64,000 bases of DNA from Streptomyces spiroverticillatus (GCA_014650415.1 BMUX01000005.1:372001-436000), one strand, 5' to 3'. Counted from the stretch's first letter, positions 16,831-24,965 are shown. Notes: generated by a model from the letters alone, not told the origin. Made by a program: numbers and translations.

Positions 16831-18285
16831 ATGCTGATTGCCATGACGACCACTGATCATGACGCCGCGACTCCTGACGCCGCGATTCCTGACCCCGCGA
16901 CTCCTGACCCCGCGACCGCGCACGCCTGGTCCGCCGTGGGCGGCAGCCCGGAGCTCGTCGGGCAGGTCACGTACGAGAGCGCGGGCGACGTCCTGCCCGC
17001 CGTCCTGCCGGTACGGCAGATGGCGCGGGCCATGGTGGGCGCGTGCTCCCTGGCCGCCGCCGAACTGGCGGCAGCCCGCGCCGGGGGCGGGGCCGGGACG
17101 GCGGTCCCGCAGGTCCGGGTCGCGGAGGGCGCCGTCGCCACCGCCTTCCACAGCGAGCGCAACCTCCGTGTCGACGGCCGCGCGCCCACCAACTTCGCCC
17201 CGCTGTCCGGCTTCTGGCGCACCTCCGACAGCTGGGTGCGCACCCACGCCAACTACCCGCACCACCGCGCCCGGCTGCTGGCCGCACTCGGCCTCCCGGA
17301 CGACGGCTCCCGCGACGACCGCGCCCTGGCGGACGTACTGGCCGCCGAACTGGCGACGCGAAAGGCGCACGAGGTGCAGGAGACGGTGTACGCGGCCGGC
17401 GGCCTCGCGGTGGCGCTGGCGGACCCCGCACCGGACGCCGCCTCGATCCCGCTGGTCGAGGTGCGCGAGGCGGGCGAGGACGGCTCCCGGCGGCTGAGCG
17501 CCTCCGCCCCCGTGGCGGCTCCCGCCGAAGGGGTACGGGTCCTGGACCTGACCCGGGTGCTCGCCGGACCGGTGGCGGGGCGGACGCTGGCGCTGCTGGG
17601 GGCGGACGTGCTGCGGGTGGACGCACCGCAGCTGCCGGAGGACGCGGACACGTACACCGACACGGGCATGGGGAAGCGTTCGACGCTGCTGGACCTCGGG
17701 GCGGCGGGCGACCGCGAGGTCTTCGAGGAACTGCTGGCCACGGCGGACGTGGTGCTCTCGGCGTACCGCCCGGGCGCGCTCGACCGGCACGGGCTCGCCC
17801 CGGAGGCGCTGCTGGAGCGCCACCCGGACCTGATCGTGGCGCAGTTGTGCGCGTGGGGGTGGACGGGGCCGTGGGCCGGGCGGCGCGGCTTCGACAGCCT
17901 GGTGCAGGTGGGGACGGGGATCGCCGCGATCGAGACGGCGGACCCGACCGGCCGCCCGGGCGCGCTGCCCGCGCAGGCGCTGGACCACGGGACGGGGTAC
18001 CTGGTGGCGGCGGGCGTCCTGCGCGGCCTGACGGAACGTCAGCAGACCCGCCGGGGACGTCACTTGCGGTACTCCCTCGCCGGCACGGCCTCCTGGCTGA
18101 TGCACGGGGTGCAGCCGGAGCCGCCGACGCGGGACGTGTACGACGCCCGGCGCTGGATGACGGCCTGCGAGTCCCCGTACGGGAAGCTCGACCACGCGCT
18201 TCCGCCCGTGGGCTACGCGGGCGGGCCCGGCAACTGGGAGCGGCCGGTGGGCCTGTGGGGCACGGACGCCCCGGCCTGGCGATGA
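16831..18285 (+). CDS. Family III CoA-transferase (CaiB/BaiF), double-domain form
   Basis: A 484-residue CoA-transferase-like enzyme. The C-terminal half begins with RVLDLTRVLAGPVAGRTLAL and contains the YRPGALDRHGL and LIVAQLCAWGWTGPW segments typical of CaiB/BaiF proteins, which move CoA between carboxylic acids. The N-terminal half is a diverged second copy. The N-terminus carries a 15-bp tandem repeat giving ATPDA-AIPDP-ATPDP. Two ATGs (16831, 16843) are possible. The gene couples by ATGA to the small EF-G domain IV-like protein. Confidence 0.85.
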   Translation: MLIAMTTTDHDAATPDAAIPDPATPDPATAHAWSAVGGSPELVGQVTYESAGDVLPAVLPVRQMARAMVGACSLAAAELAAARAGGGAGTAVPQVRVAEGAVATAFHSERNLRVDGRAPTNFAPLSGFWRTSDSWVRTHANYPHHRARLLAALGLPDDGSRDDRALADVLAAELATRKAHEVQETVYAAGGLAVALADPAPDAASIPLVEVREAGEDGSRRLSASAPVAAPAEGVRVLDLTRVLAGPVAGRTLALLGADVLRVDAPQLPEDADTYTDTGMGKRSTLLDLGAAGDREVFEELLATADVVLSAYRPGALDRHGLAPEALLERHPDLIVAQLCAWGWTGPWAGRRGFDSLVQVGTGIAAIETADPTGRPGALPAQALDHGTGYLVAAGVLRGLTERQQTRRGRHLRYSLAGTASWLMHGVQPEPPTRDVYDARRWMTACESPYGKLDHALPPVGYAGGPGNWERPVGLWGTDAPAWR

Positions 18286-18647
18286 CGGGGCCCGAGGTGG
18301 CGGCCCTCCCCTTCCCGCGGCATCCGATCCGGGACGTCGTGGCGACGTACGTCCACCAGACGAGCTGCCCGGGGGACTTCGCGCAGGTCACCGTGGACTT
18401 CGAGCCGGGGGAGGCGGGCTTCGCCTTCGAGGTGGCGCAGGGGGCGAGGATTCCGCCGGACCCGGAGGCGGCGCACTACGTGGCGGCGCTGGAGGAGGGG
18501 CTGCGGGCGGAGCTGGCGGAACGGGTTCCGGGATGCGCGGTGGCGGTGGTGCTGCGGGGCATCCGCATCCACGAGGTGGACTCCCGGGAGGGCTCGTTCC
18601 GGCAGGCGGGGAGGGTGGCGGTACGGGTGGCACTGCAGCGGGAGTGA
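18282..18647 (+). CDS. Free-standing EF-G domain IV-like protein
   Basis: A 121-residue protein that reads like elongation factor G domain IV alone. DFAQVTVDFEPGEAGFAFEV matches the start of that domain (G-Q-F/Y-A-x-V-x-x-E-F-E-P), and RIHEVDSREGSFRQAGRVAV matches its end (HxVDSSExAFxxAG). No GTP-binding domain is encoded on either side. In EF-G and ribosome-protection proteins this domain enters the ribosomal A site. The ATG overlaps the upstream CoA-transferase stop by 4 nt, so translation is coupled. Function is unknown; domain recognition is by motif reading without a search. Confidence 0.7.
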   Translation: MTGPEVAALPFPRHPIRDVVATYVHQTSCPGDFAQVTVDFEPGEAGFAFEVAQGARIPPDPEAAHYVAALEEGLRAELAERVPGCAVAVVLRGIRIHEVDSREGSFRQAGRVAVRVALQRE

Positions 18648-18672
18648 GAGGACGTCCCGAGCGGTGCCGGAA

Positions 18673-18775
18673 GGTATAGGCCTTCACCGCCACGCCGCCT
18701 TCACCGCCCTGCGGCCTTCACCGCCCCGCCCGCCTTAACCGCCCCGCCGCCTTCACCGCCCCGCCGCCAGCACCG
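18673..18775. repeat. GCCTTCACCGCC-type tandem repeat at 3' end of epoxide hydrolase gene
   Basis: About five imperfect 15-18 bp units around GCCTTCACCGCCCCGCC fill the gap between two convergent genes and run into the last codons of the epoxide hydrolase. No hairpin with a U-tract is seen. Copy number here could change the C-terminal residues or the spacing between the two stops. Confidence 0.7.
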
Positions 18776-19925
18776 CCGTGAGCCCCTCCCGCAGGTCCTG
18801 GACGAAGCGGTCCGGGACCTCCAGGGAGGGGAAGTGGCCCCCGGAGTCGGGTGTGTTCCAGCGCACGATCCTGCGGAACCGCTTCTGCGCCCAGGGGCGC
18901 GGGTACTTCTCGATGTCGCGCGGGTAGGTCGTGATCGCCGTCGGGACGTCGACCCGGAGGTCCGGGTCCAGCGAGTCGTGGCTCTCGTAGTAGATGCGGG
19001 CCGCCGACGCCCCGGTCCGGGTCAGCCAGTACAGGGTGACGTTGTCCAGGAGCCGGTCCCGGGAGATCGTCTCGAACGGGCTGTCCTCGGTGTCCGACCA
19101 CTCCGCGAACTTGTCCAGGATCCAGGCCAGCAGCCCCACCGGGGAGTCGACGAGGGCGTAGCCGGTGGTCTGCGGGCGGGTCGCCTGCTGCTTCGCGTAC
19201 GCCGCGCGGTGGTGCCAGAAGTCGTACGTCTCCTCGGTCCACCGGCGCTCGGCCTCCGTCAGGCCGTCCGTCGTCATCCCGGGCGGCGACTGCGCGACCG
19301 TCGTGTGGATGCCGAGCACGTGCTCCGGGAACCGGCTGCCCAGCACCGTGGTGACGACACCGCCCCAGTCGCCGCCGTGGGCCAGGAACCTGTCGTAAGC
19401 GAGCCGCCCCATCACCTCGACCCACGCGGCCGCGATCCGCTCCGTCCCCCACCCGGGGGCGTCCGGCCTGTCGCTGTGGCCGAAGCCCGGCAGCGACGGG
19501 ACCACCACGTGGAACGCCGGAGCCTCCGCCTCCGGCGGGTCCGCCAGCTCGTCCACCACGTCCACGAACTCCGCGACGCTGCCCGGCCAGCCGTGGGTCA
19601 GGACCAGGGGAGTGGCGTCGGGGCGCGCGGACCGCCGGTGCAGGAAGTGGATGCCCAGTCCGTCGACGGTCGTACGGAACTGGCCTATCCGGTTGAGGCG
19701 TTCCTCGAACGGACGCCAGTCGTAGCCGGTGCGCCAGTAGTGCACCAGCTCGGTGAGATCGGCGAGCGGAACGCCCTGCTCCCAGCGGCCGGGGCCGGGC
19801 CCGGCCCGATGGACCGTCTCGGCCTCCGGCAGCCGCGCTGCGGCCAACCGGGCGCGCAGATCGGCGAGTTCGGCCTCGGGCGCGTGGGTCGTGAGGGTCC
19901 GTACGTCGGTGTTCGTGCGGGGCAT
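18753..19925 (-). CDS. Epoxide hydrolase, EHN-domain alpha/beta hydrolase
   Basis: A 390-residue enzyme of the microsomal-type epoxide hydrolase family. The N-terminal EHN cap region (LRARLAAARLPEAE; YDWRPFEERLNRIGQF) precedes the hydrolase core with LTHGWPGSVAEF (HGWPGS oxyanion), AHGGDWGG (catalytic Asp) and GGHFPSLE (catalytic His). ATG 19925 has GGAGGACTC directly before it. It opens epoxides to diols in the cytoplasm. The divergent CGNR regulator and two palindromes in the shared promoter suggest joint control. Confidence 0.92.
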   Translation of the reverse strand: MPRTNTDVRTLTTHAPEAELADLRARLAAARLPEAETVHRAGPGPGRWEQGVPLADLTELVHYWRTGYDWRPFEERLNRIGQFRTTVDGLGIHFLHRRSARPDATPLVLTHGWPGSVAEFVDVVDELADPPEAEAPAFHVVVPSLPGFGHSDRPDAPGWGTERIAAAWVEVMGRLAYDRFLAHGGDWGGVVTTVLGSRFPEHVLGIHTTVAQSPPGMTTDGLTEAERRWTEETYDFWHHRAAYAKQQATRPQTTGYALVDSPVGLLAWILDKFAEWSDTEDSPFETISRDRLLDNVTLYWLTRTGASAARIYYESHDSLDPDLRVDVPTAITTYPRDIEKYPRPWAQKRFRRIVRWNTPDSGGHFPSLEVPDRFVQDLREGLTAVLAAGR

Positions 19926-19945
19926 GAGTCCTCCAGTCATCGGGG

Positions 19946-20004
19946 AACCGGCTAAGACGGTTCTAGCGGTCCCCTTCCCCCGAACGCAACCGGCTAAGCT
20001 GGTT
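19946..20004. promoter_or_regulatory. Two 17-bp palindromic operators between epoxide hydrolase and CGNR regulator
   Basis: AACCGGCTAAGCTGGTT (19988-20004) is a palindrome of form AACC-N-GCT-A-AGC-N-GGTT. AACCGGCTAAGACGGTT (19946-19962) is the same site with one changed arm position. Centres are 42 bp apart, four helical turns. One lies 2 nt before the regulator ATG and the other 20 nt before the hydrolase ATG, so a bound protein would block both genes. The divergent CGNR protein is the likely binder. Confidence 0.7.
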
Positions 20005-20006
20005 CC

Positions 20007-20579
20007 ATGCCTGCTGCCTTCCCCGACTTCCGCCTCGGCGCCGTGCTGGCGACCAGCTTCACGGGCACCCTGTCGGAGCGTCACGGCGACTCCGTGGAAC
20101 GCATTCCCACACCTCGGCGCCTCGTCGACTGGCTGGCGGTGAGCGGCCTCACGGTGGACGCCTGCACGCCCGCCCAGCTCGAACTCGCCCGGGAACTGCG
20201 GGAGTCGATCCACGCCGCCGCGACCGCCGCCGCGCTCGGGGAGGCCCTGCCCGCCGCCGCCGTCCGCGTCATCAACGAACGCAGCGTCCAGGGGCGGGCC
20301 GCAGCGGTCCTCACCCCCGAGGGCGAACGGCGGTGGCGGCTCGGTCCCGACTCCTGCGTGGCGGACGCCCTCGGGGTGATCGCAGCCGACGCGGTCGACG
20401 TCATCGCGGGCGTACGGGACGGCAGGCTGGCCCTGTGCGCCTCGCCGACCTGCCTCGCCGCCTTCTTCGACACCAGCCAGAGCCGCACCCGCAAGTGGTG
20501 CGACATGAACACGTGCGGGAACCGGCAGAAGAAGGCCCGGTTCCAGGCGAACCGACGCGGAAAGGCCGCTGACCAGTGA
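20007..20579 (+). CDS. CGNR zinc-finger transcription regulator (ABATE domain)
   Basis: A 190-residue regulator. The N-terminal ABATE stress-response domain (about 1-130) is followed by the CGNR zinc finger: CASPTCLAAFFDTSQSRTRK then WCDMNTCGNRQKKARF, with four Cys ligands and the CGNR signature. Only 2 nt separate the upstream palindrome from ATG 20007, so translation may be leaderless. It overlaps the PPTase by GTGA. It probably represses itself and the divergent epoxide hydrolase. Confidence 0.9.
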   Translation: MPAAFPDFRLGAVLATSFTGTLSERHGDSVERIPTPRRLVDWLAVSGLTVDACTPAQLELARELRESIHAAATAAALGEALPAAAVRVINERSVQGRAAAVLTPEGERRWRLGPDSCVADALGVIAADAVDVIAGVRDGRLALCASPTCLAAFFDTSQSRTRKWCDMNTCGNRQKKARFQANRRGKAADQ

Positions 20580-21301
20580 CCGATCACCACGCCCCGGCCT
20601 CCCCCGTGACCCCCGGCCCCCTCGCCGGGCCGCTCGCCCGGCCCGGTACTGCCCCCGACGTCTGGGCCTTGCGCGTCTCGGCGTACGACACGAGCGAGGA
20701 GACCGGCGACCCCCGTGCCCTCGACCTGCTCGACCCCGCCGAACGCCGACGGCACTCCGGCTTCCGGCGCGCCGAGGACCGGGCCCGGTATCTCGCCTCG
20801 CACGTCGCCCTGCGACGGCTGGCCGGGGCGTACCTGCGGCAGGATCCCGGCGCCGTCGCCCTCGGGCGGGAGGACTGCCCGCTGTGCCCCGAGCCCCACG
20901 GGCGGCCCTCGCTCCCCGGGACCGGGCTGCACTTCTCGCTCTCGCACAGCGGTGACCTCGTGCTGCTCGCCTTCGCGGCGACGCCGGTCGGGATCGACGT
21001 GGAGGTGCTGCCGCCGGTGGGGCAGGTCGACGAGGTCACGCCGGTCCTGCATCCGCGCGAGCGGGCGGAGTTGGCCGCGCTCCGGGCCGACGACCCCGCC
21101 CGCGCCGCCGCGTTCGGGCGCTGCTGGTGCCGGAAGGAGGCGTACCTGAAGGGCACCGGCACAGGTCTGGCCGTACCGCTGGACGGGACGTACGTCGGTG
21201 CCGGCGAGCGGCCGGGGGACGTGCCGGGGTGGCGGCTCGTGGACGTACAGGCGCCGGAGGGGTACGCGGCGGCCCTGGCGTACGCCACGGATGCCATCTG
21301 A
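20576..21301 (+). CDS. 4'-phosphopantetheinyl transferase, Sfp type
   Basis: A 241-residue PPTase that transfers the phosphopantetheine arm from CoA to carrier proteins of polyketide, peptide or fatty-acid synthases. Signature motifs are intact: FSLSHSGDLVLLAF, VGIDVE (Mg-binding Asp/Glu) and FGRCWCRKEAYLKGTG (W-x-x-KEA). The GTG start overlaps the CGNR stop by 4 nt. Presence of the full motif set argues for an active enzyme. Confidence 0.92.
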   Translation: MTDHHAPASPVTPGPLAGPLARPGTAPDVWALRVSAYDTSEETGDPRALDLLDPAERRRHSGFRRAEDRARYLASHVALRRLAGAYLRQDPGAVALGREDCPLCPEPHGRPSLPGTGLHFSLSHSGDLVLLAFAATPVGIDVEVLPPVGQVDEVTPVLHPRERAELAALRADDPARAAAFGRCWCRKEAYLKGTGTGLAVPLDGTYVGAGERPGDVPGWRLVDVQAPEGYAAALAYATDAI

Positions 21302-21309
21302 TTGCCATA

Positions 21310-21351
21310 GTGCAAACATCTGTTGCACCTAGATCAATCCTTGGCTACCTT
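21310..21351 (+). promoter_or_regulatory. Promoter for leaderless GNAT gene with small dyad
   Basis: TTGCAC (21323-21328) and TACCTT (21346-21351) are exactly 17 bp apart, predicting a start at about 21358-21359, which is the A of the GNAT ATG. GTGCAA (21310-21315) pairs with the TTGCAC -35 across 7 nt, a possible operator. Confidence 0.5.
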
Positions 21352-21358
21352 TCCGATC

Positions 21359-21943
21359 ATGTCCGCGAAGACCCCGCACCCCGTCACCCTCACCGGCCGC
21401 CACGTGCGCCTCGAACCTCTCACCGAGCAGCACCTCGGCGACCTGTTCCTGGCCGGCGGCCGGGACGAGGAGGTCTGGCGCTGGCTGGGTCCGACCCCGC
21501 AGACCGAGGCGGAACTCGCCGAGGTGCAGCGGACGGTGCTGGACGGCTCGTACGTCCCGTTCGCCGTGATCGACCTGGCGAGCGGACGGGCCGTCGGCTG
21601 GACGACGTACATGGACATCTCCGTCGAGGACGAACGGCTGGAGATCGGCTGGACCTGGTACGGACGCGCCCACTGGCGCTCCCCGGTCAACACCGAGTCA
21701 AAGCTCCTGCTCCTCACCCACGCCTTCGAGGACCTCGGTATGGGCCGCGTCCAGCTCAAGACCGACCACAGGAACGAACGCTCCCAGGCCGCCATCGCCC
21801 GCCTCGGCGCCCAGCGCGAGGGCGTCCTGCGCCGCCACCGCCGCCGCGCGGACGGCACCTGGCGCGACTCGGTCTACTTCTCGCTCCTCGCCGACGAATG
21901 GCCCGAGGCGAAGGCCCGCCTCAGTACCCGGCTCGCACTGTGA
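21359..21943 (+). CDS. GNAT N-acetyltransferase (RimJ/RimL type)
   Basis: A 194-residue acetyltransferase with the RimJ/RimL layout: HVRLEPLTEQHLGDLF at the N-terminus, EIGWTWYGRAHWRSPVNTES, then the acetyl-CoA region followed by QLKTDHRNERSQAAIARLGA and a C-terminal DGTWRDSVYFSLLADEW. No Shine-Dalgarno precedes ATG 21359, and a promoter is positioned so that the mRNA would begin at the ATG. It overlaps the convergent membrane-protein gene by 23 nt. Substrate unknown. Confidence 0.85.
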   Translation: MSAKTPHPVTLTGRHVRLEPLTEQHLGDLFLAGGRDEEVWRWLGPTPQTEAELAEVQRTVLDGSYVPFAVIDLASGRAVGWTTYMDISVEDERLEIGWTWYGRAHWRSPVNTESKLLLLTHAFEDLGMGRVQLKTDHRNERSQAAIARLGAQREGVLRRHRRRADGTWRDSVYFSLLADEWPEAKARLSTRLAL

Positions 21944-22589
21944 CCGGCGCGGTCCGCCGCCGCAGCACCGCAACGCCCACAGCCAGCGCCCAGTAGACGA
22001 GCAGGGCGGCGGTCAGCGCGGTGTTGCCCCAGCCGACGGCGCTGTAGAAGTCGGCCGCGTCCGTCCCGAAGAACAGCGACGGCACGAAGGCGAGGTTGAC
22101 GGCCGCCACGGCGTACGCCCAGTGGCCCGTCCAGCGCGGCAGTACGCCGCTGCGCAGGATCGCGTACCCGGCGGCCGTCAGCAGGACCGCCGTCAGGAGC
22201 CGGGCGACGGACCCGTGCAGCAGCATGTTCGCGTGGGCGAGGGTGCCGTCGACGGTCGGGTCCAGGGTCCCGCCGGGGTGTTCGAGCACGGTGCCCGCCT
22301 CGACGGACGCGGCGACGAGGGTGACGGTCACGTAGGCGGTGCCTGCGCCGAAGGCCAGGCTCGCGAGCCATTCGAAGCCGGGCCCGGCACCGCGGATCAG
22401 ATGCCGCAGCCCGGTCAGGAAGACGAGGAGCGCGCCGCAGGTCAGCAGGTTGAGCAGGATGCGGGCGAGGACGTTCGAGGCGGGCGGGGCGCCGGAGTAC
22501 ACGAAGTAGAGCGGAACGCCGACGGCGGCGAGTAATCCGGCGGCGATGCCGGAGGCGGCCATGAGGCGGTGGATGCGGCTGTCGTCCAT
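21921..22589 (-). CDS. Integral membrane protein, DUF4386-like
   Basis: A 222-residue protein with six hydrophobic helices (LMAASGIAAGLLAAVGVPL; ILLNLLTCGALLVFL; WLASLAFGAGTAYVTVTLVA; LLTAVLLTAAGYAIL and two more), a layout similar to DUF4386-type proteins. ATG 22589 starts just downstream of the TetR gene on the same strand (52 nt between), so the two probably form an operon. The longer open frame upstream is only the shadow of the TetR gene. Confidence 0.8.
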   Translation of the reverse strand: MDDSRIHRLMAASGIAAGLLAAVGVPLYFVYSGAPPASNVLARILLNLLTCGALLVFLTGLRHLIRGAGPGFEWLASLAFGAGTAYVTVTLVAASVEAGTVLEHPGGTLDPTVDGTLAHANMLLHGSVARLLTAVLLTAAGYAILRSGVLPRWTGHWAYAVAAVNLAFVPSLFFGTDAADFYSAVGWGNTALTAALLVYWALAVGVAVLRRRTAPVTVRAGY

Positions 22590-22623
22590 GACGTACGTCC
22601 TTCTTCCCTGGATCGGTGAATTG

Positions 22624-22680
22624 CTACGGGTTGGTGGTGTCCTACGGGTTGGTGGTGTGCGCGGGGTTGGTGGTGTGCTC
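22624..22680. repeat. GGGTTGGTGGTGT tandem repeat at the 3' end of the TetR gene
   Basis: Three units of 15-18 bp built on CGGGTTGGTGGTGT span the last codons of the TetR gene and its 3' flank. On the coding strand they give HTTNP repeats before the stop and a further untranslated copy after it. Confidence 0.75.
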
Positions 22681-23409
22681 GGCGACCCTCGCGTCGATGC
22701 CGTCGAGCAGATACCGCAGGCCGTGCCGGACGATCGGGGTGACGTCCCCGTCCTCCGCCTCGTCGAGCCCCTCCTCACCGGCCAGTGCGCACAGCGTGGG
22801 GAACCGTGCCGGGTCCAGACGCTCGGCCAGCACCTGCCCGTACGCCGCTGCGCCGTCCGGGTCGAGCTCGGTGGCGACGCGGGCGAGGTCGCGTACGGCA
22901 CTCGAGACGAAGGTCGCGAGCGGAATGAGCTGCCCGCGCTCCACGCCCGCCTGCTGAAAGAGCGTCAACAGGGCCTCGAACCAGGCGAGTTCGTGCGGTC
23001 CGACCGGTGCGCTGCGGGTCGGGGTGTGCAGCATCCACGGGTGGCTCAGGTAGAGCCCCCACAGCGCCTCCACCCATGCCTCGACCTCGGTGCGCCAGCC
23101 GACGGCGCCGGATGCGGGCGGGTGTCCGATGGCGGCGTCGTTCATGGCCGCGACGAGCTGGTCCTTGCCGGGAACGTGCCGGTACAACGCCATTGCGGTG
23201 CACCCGAGTTCGGCAGCCACCCGCTGCATCGAGACCGCGTCGAGCCCCTCGGTGTCGGCCAGGGTGACGGCGGTGCGCACGATCAACGGGGCGCTCAGCC
23301 GCAGCCGGGGCTCCCCGGGGGAGTCGGACTGCGTACGCCACAACAGGTCGGCCAGGGAGGCGAGTTCGACGCCTGCGGCTGGCCGGGGGGTGCGAGGTGT
23401 GCGGGGCAT
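22642..23409 (-). CDS. TetR-family repressor with TetR_C_1-type ligand domain
   Basis: A 255-residue regulator. The helix-turn-helix is LIVRTAVTLADTEGLDAVSM followed by AAELGCTAMALYRHVPGKDQ, and the C-terminal region matches the tetracycline-repressor-like class (WRTEVEAWVEALWGLYLSHP). ATG 23409 follows a clear operator by 19 nt, and an upstream in-frame extension would run through that operator. It probably represses itself and the following membrane-protein gene. The C-terminal tail has HTTNP duplications from the tandem repeat. Confidence 0.9.
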   Translation of the reverse strand: MPRTPRTPRPAAGVELASLADLLWRTQSDSPGEPRLRLSAPLIVRTAVTLADTEGLDAVSMQRVAAELGCTAMALYRHVPGKDQLVAAMNDAAIGHPPASGAVGWRTEVEAWVEALWGLYLSHPWMLHTPTRSAPVGPHELAWFEALLTLFQQAGVERGQLIPLATFVSSAVRDLARVATELDPDGAAAYGQVLAERLDPARFPTLCALAGEEGLDEAEDGDVTPIVRHGLRYLLDGIDARVAEHTTNPAHTTNP

Positions 23410-23427
23410 GGGCCTCTCCGGGAGTGC

Positions 23428-23444
23428 TGTATACGCGATATACA
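23428..23444. promoter_or_regulatory. TetR autoregulatory operator
   Basis: TGTATA (23428-23433) and TATACA (23439-23444) form an inverted repeat with a 5-nt spacer, 19 nt before the TetR ATG. The AT-rich dyad stands out in this GC-rich DNA and has the length expected for a TetR dimer site. Confidence 0.65.
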
Positions 23445-23604
23445 AAGCGTACGTCATAAACTTCCAGGGTGGACGGGTCCGGAAGTGAACCCCCTTAATG
23501 CGTCCGGGAATTGGCTTCCTCGCCCGTACCCCTGCCTCTATGCTCTGGGGAACTCGACGCCAAGACGCGCTCGACACACGAGACGCCCCCGGGGGGTGAG
23601 ACCG

Positions 23605-23814
23605 ATGGACTTCACCGAGATCGCCATAGCCGTGATTACGACCGGCCCCGCCTATATCGCCGTCGGCTGGGCCATCCTCAAGGACAAGCACCAGCAGGCT
23701 GCGCCCTGTGCCCAGCACGCCGGATGCGGGCCGCAGGCCGACGCCGGCGAGCAGGGGGAGGGCCGGATGGGGTGCAGCCGAGTGGCTTCGACGGCTTGGG
23801 CCCTCGCGGCCTGA
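23605..23814 (+). CDS. Small single-pass membrane protein with Cys-rich tail
   Basis: A 69-residue peptide starting at ATG 23605 behind GGGGGGTGAG. Residues 5-24 (EIAIAVITTGPAYIAVGWAI) form one transmembrane helix, followed by KDKHQQ and a tail with four cysteines in CAQHAGCG and later. It stands alone between the divergent TetR gene and the convergent NADAR gene. I recognise no family. The good ribosome site and codon bias support it. Confidence 0.55.
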   Translation: MDFTEIAIAVITTGPAYIAVGWAILKDKHQQAAPCAQHAGCGPQADAGEQGEGRMGCSRVASTAWALAA

Positions 23815-23841
23815 CGCCCCTTCCTCCCGGGGCGGAACGCG

Positions 23842-24942
23842 TCACAGCCCGGCGCGCTCCGCCCGCAGTTCCGAACGTACGAGTTCCAGCAGGCGCCCCA
23901 GCCAGTTGCGGCCCGCCTCGCCGCCCCGGTGCCAGAAGGGGCGTGCGGGGGAGTCGGCGCAGTGCAGCGGCGCGTTCCCCGTGTTCAGCAACTCCTCGGC
24001 CAGATCGGCATGTTGGGCGAACTTCGCCCGCAGGATCCGCGACATCACCGCCAGGCGGACGTCCGCCCAGTGGGCGCGGCGCGGTGACTCCTCGCCCGCC
24101 TCGCGGGCCCGCGCCGGGGTCGGTGCGGAGCGGATCAGCTCGGCACGCCCCACGTCGTCCGTGGACAGCGCCCAGTAGGCGTGCGTCACGGTCGGGTACG
24201 TCACGCCGTCGACCTCGATCGGGGCCGGGTGGTCGTTGCGCAGCCGCGCGGCGGCCTGCTTCTCCGTCTGCCCGAAGGCGGGTTCCACCGTGACCGGGGG
24301 AGCGGGCGGCCCCTGCGGACCGTCCGCGTCCCGGCGCCGCTCGGCCACGCCCCGCCACTGGGCGTGCTCGGCGAAGTACCGTACGGCCTCCCCGTGGTCC
24401 TCCTCGTCGAAGCCCTCGTCCCCGCCGTCCGGACCGGCCGCCAGCACGCGGATCGGGATGTCCCGGGCGTCCATGTCGCCCAGGGCGTACGCGCGCAGGG
24501 ACTCCGGAATCTCCAGGTGGGCGGCCCGGAGCGCGGCCCGGTTGGCCTCCGTGCGCTCCGCCAGGAAGACCTCGACGGCGGCGAGACAGCGTTCGGTCGA
24601 GGTGGGCCGCCCGGCGAGCCGTTCGACCTCGTCCCGCACCTCGCCGAGCAGCCACTCCGGCCGCGAGTGCGTTCGGACACCGGTCATGGTCCAGGAGCCG
24701 ATGCGGTACGCGGCCGCCTTCTCCCCCTCCGTCGGCCCGGCGGCGATCCGCCCGGACCGCAGCAGCGCCGCGAACTCCTCGACCGTGACGAGTCGTTCGC
24801 CGCCCCAGTCGATCAGCCCGTCCGCGTACACGACGAGATCGGTGAGGTGCCAGGTGTCGCCGCCGCGGTGGAACACGTGCCGCCAGGTGCCGGGTATCCG
24901 CTCGCCGTCGACGTCGCGGTGGGTGGGGTTGCGCAGAGCCAT
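23842..24942 (-). CDS. NADAR (YbiA-like) domain protein with extra N-terminal domain
   Basis: A 366-residue protein, last gene of the NB-ARC/CHAT operon. The C-terminal 150 residues are a NADAR domain: VDGVTYPTVTHAYWALS, TPARAREAGEESPRRAHWAD, RILRAKFAQHADLAEELLNT, then PFWHRGGEAGRNWLGRLL. NADAR enzymes cleave N-glycosidic bonds in riboflavin intermediates or remove ADP-ribose from guanine. The usual Glu-His pair of the YPT-x-EH motif reads Thr-His here, so activity may be altered. Residues 1-200 form a separate domain (WRHVFHRGGDTWHLTDLVVY) that I do not recognise. ATG 24942 lies 23 nt after the hydrolase stop. It could be an effector, an antidote or a repair enzyme for the module. Confidence 0.8.
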   Translation of the reverse strand: MALRNPTHRDVDGERIPGTWRHVFHRGGDTWHLTDLVVYADGLIDWGGERLVTVEEFAALLRSGRIAAGPTEGEKAAAYRIGSWTMTGVRTHSRPEWLLGEVRDEVERLAGRPTSTERCLAAVEVFLAERTEANRAALRAAHLEIPESLRAYALGDMDARDIPIRVLAAGPDGGDEGFDEEDHGEAVRYFAEHAQWRGVAERRRDADGPQGPPAPPVTVEPAFGQTEKQAAARLRNDHPAPIEVDGVTYPTVTHAYWALSTDDVGRAELIRSAPTPARAREAGEESPRRAHWADVRLAVMSRILRAKFAQHADLAEELLNTGNAPLHCADSPARPFWHRGGEAGRNWLGRLLELVRSELRAERAGL

Positions 24943-24965
24943 GGGGACGACGGTATCGGCAGGCG

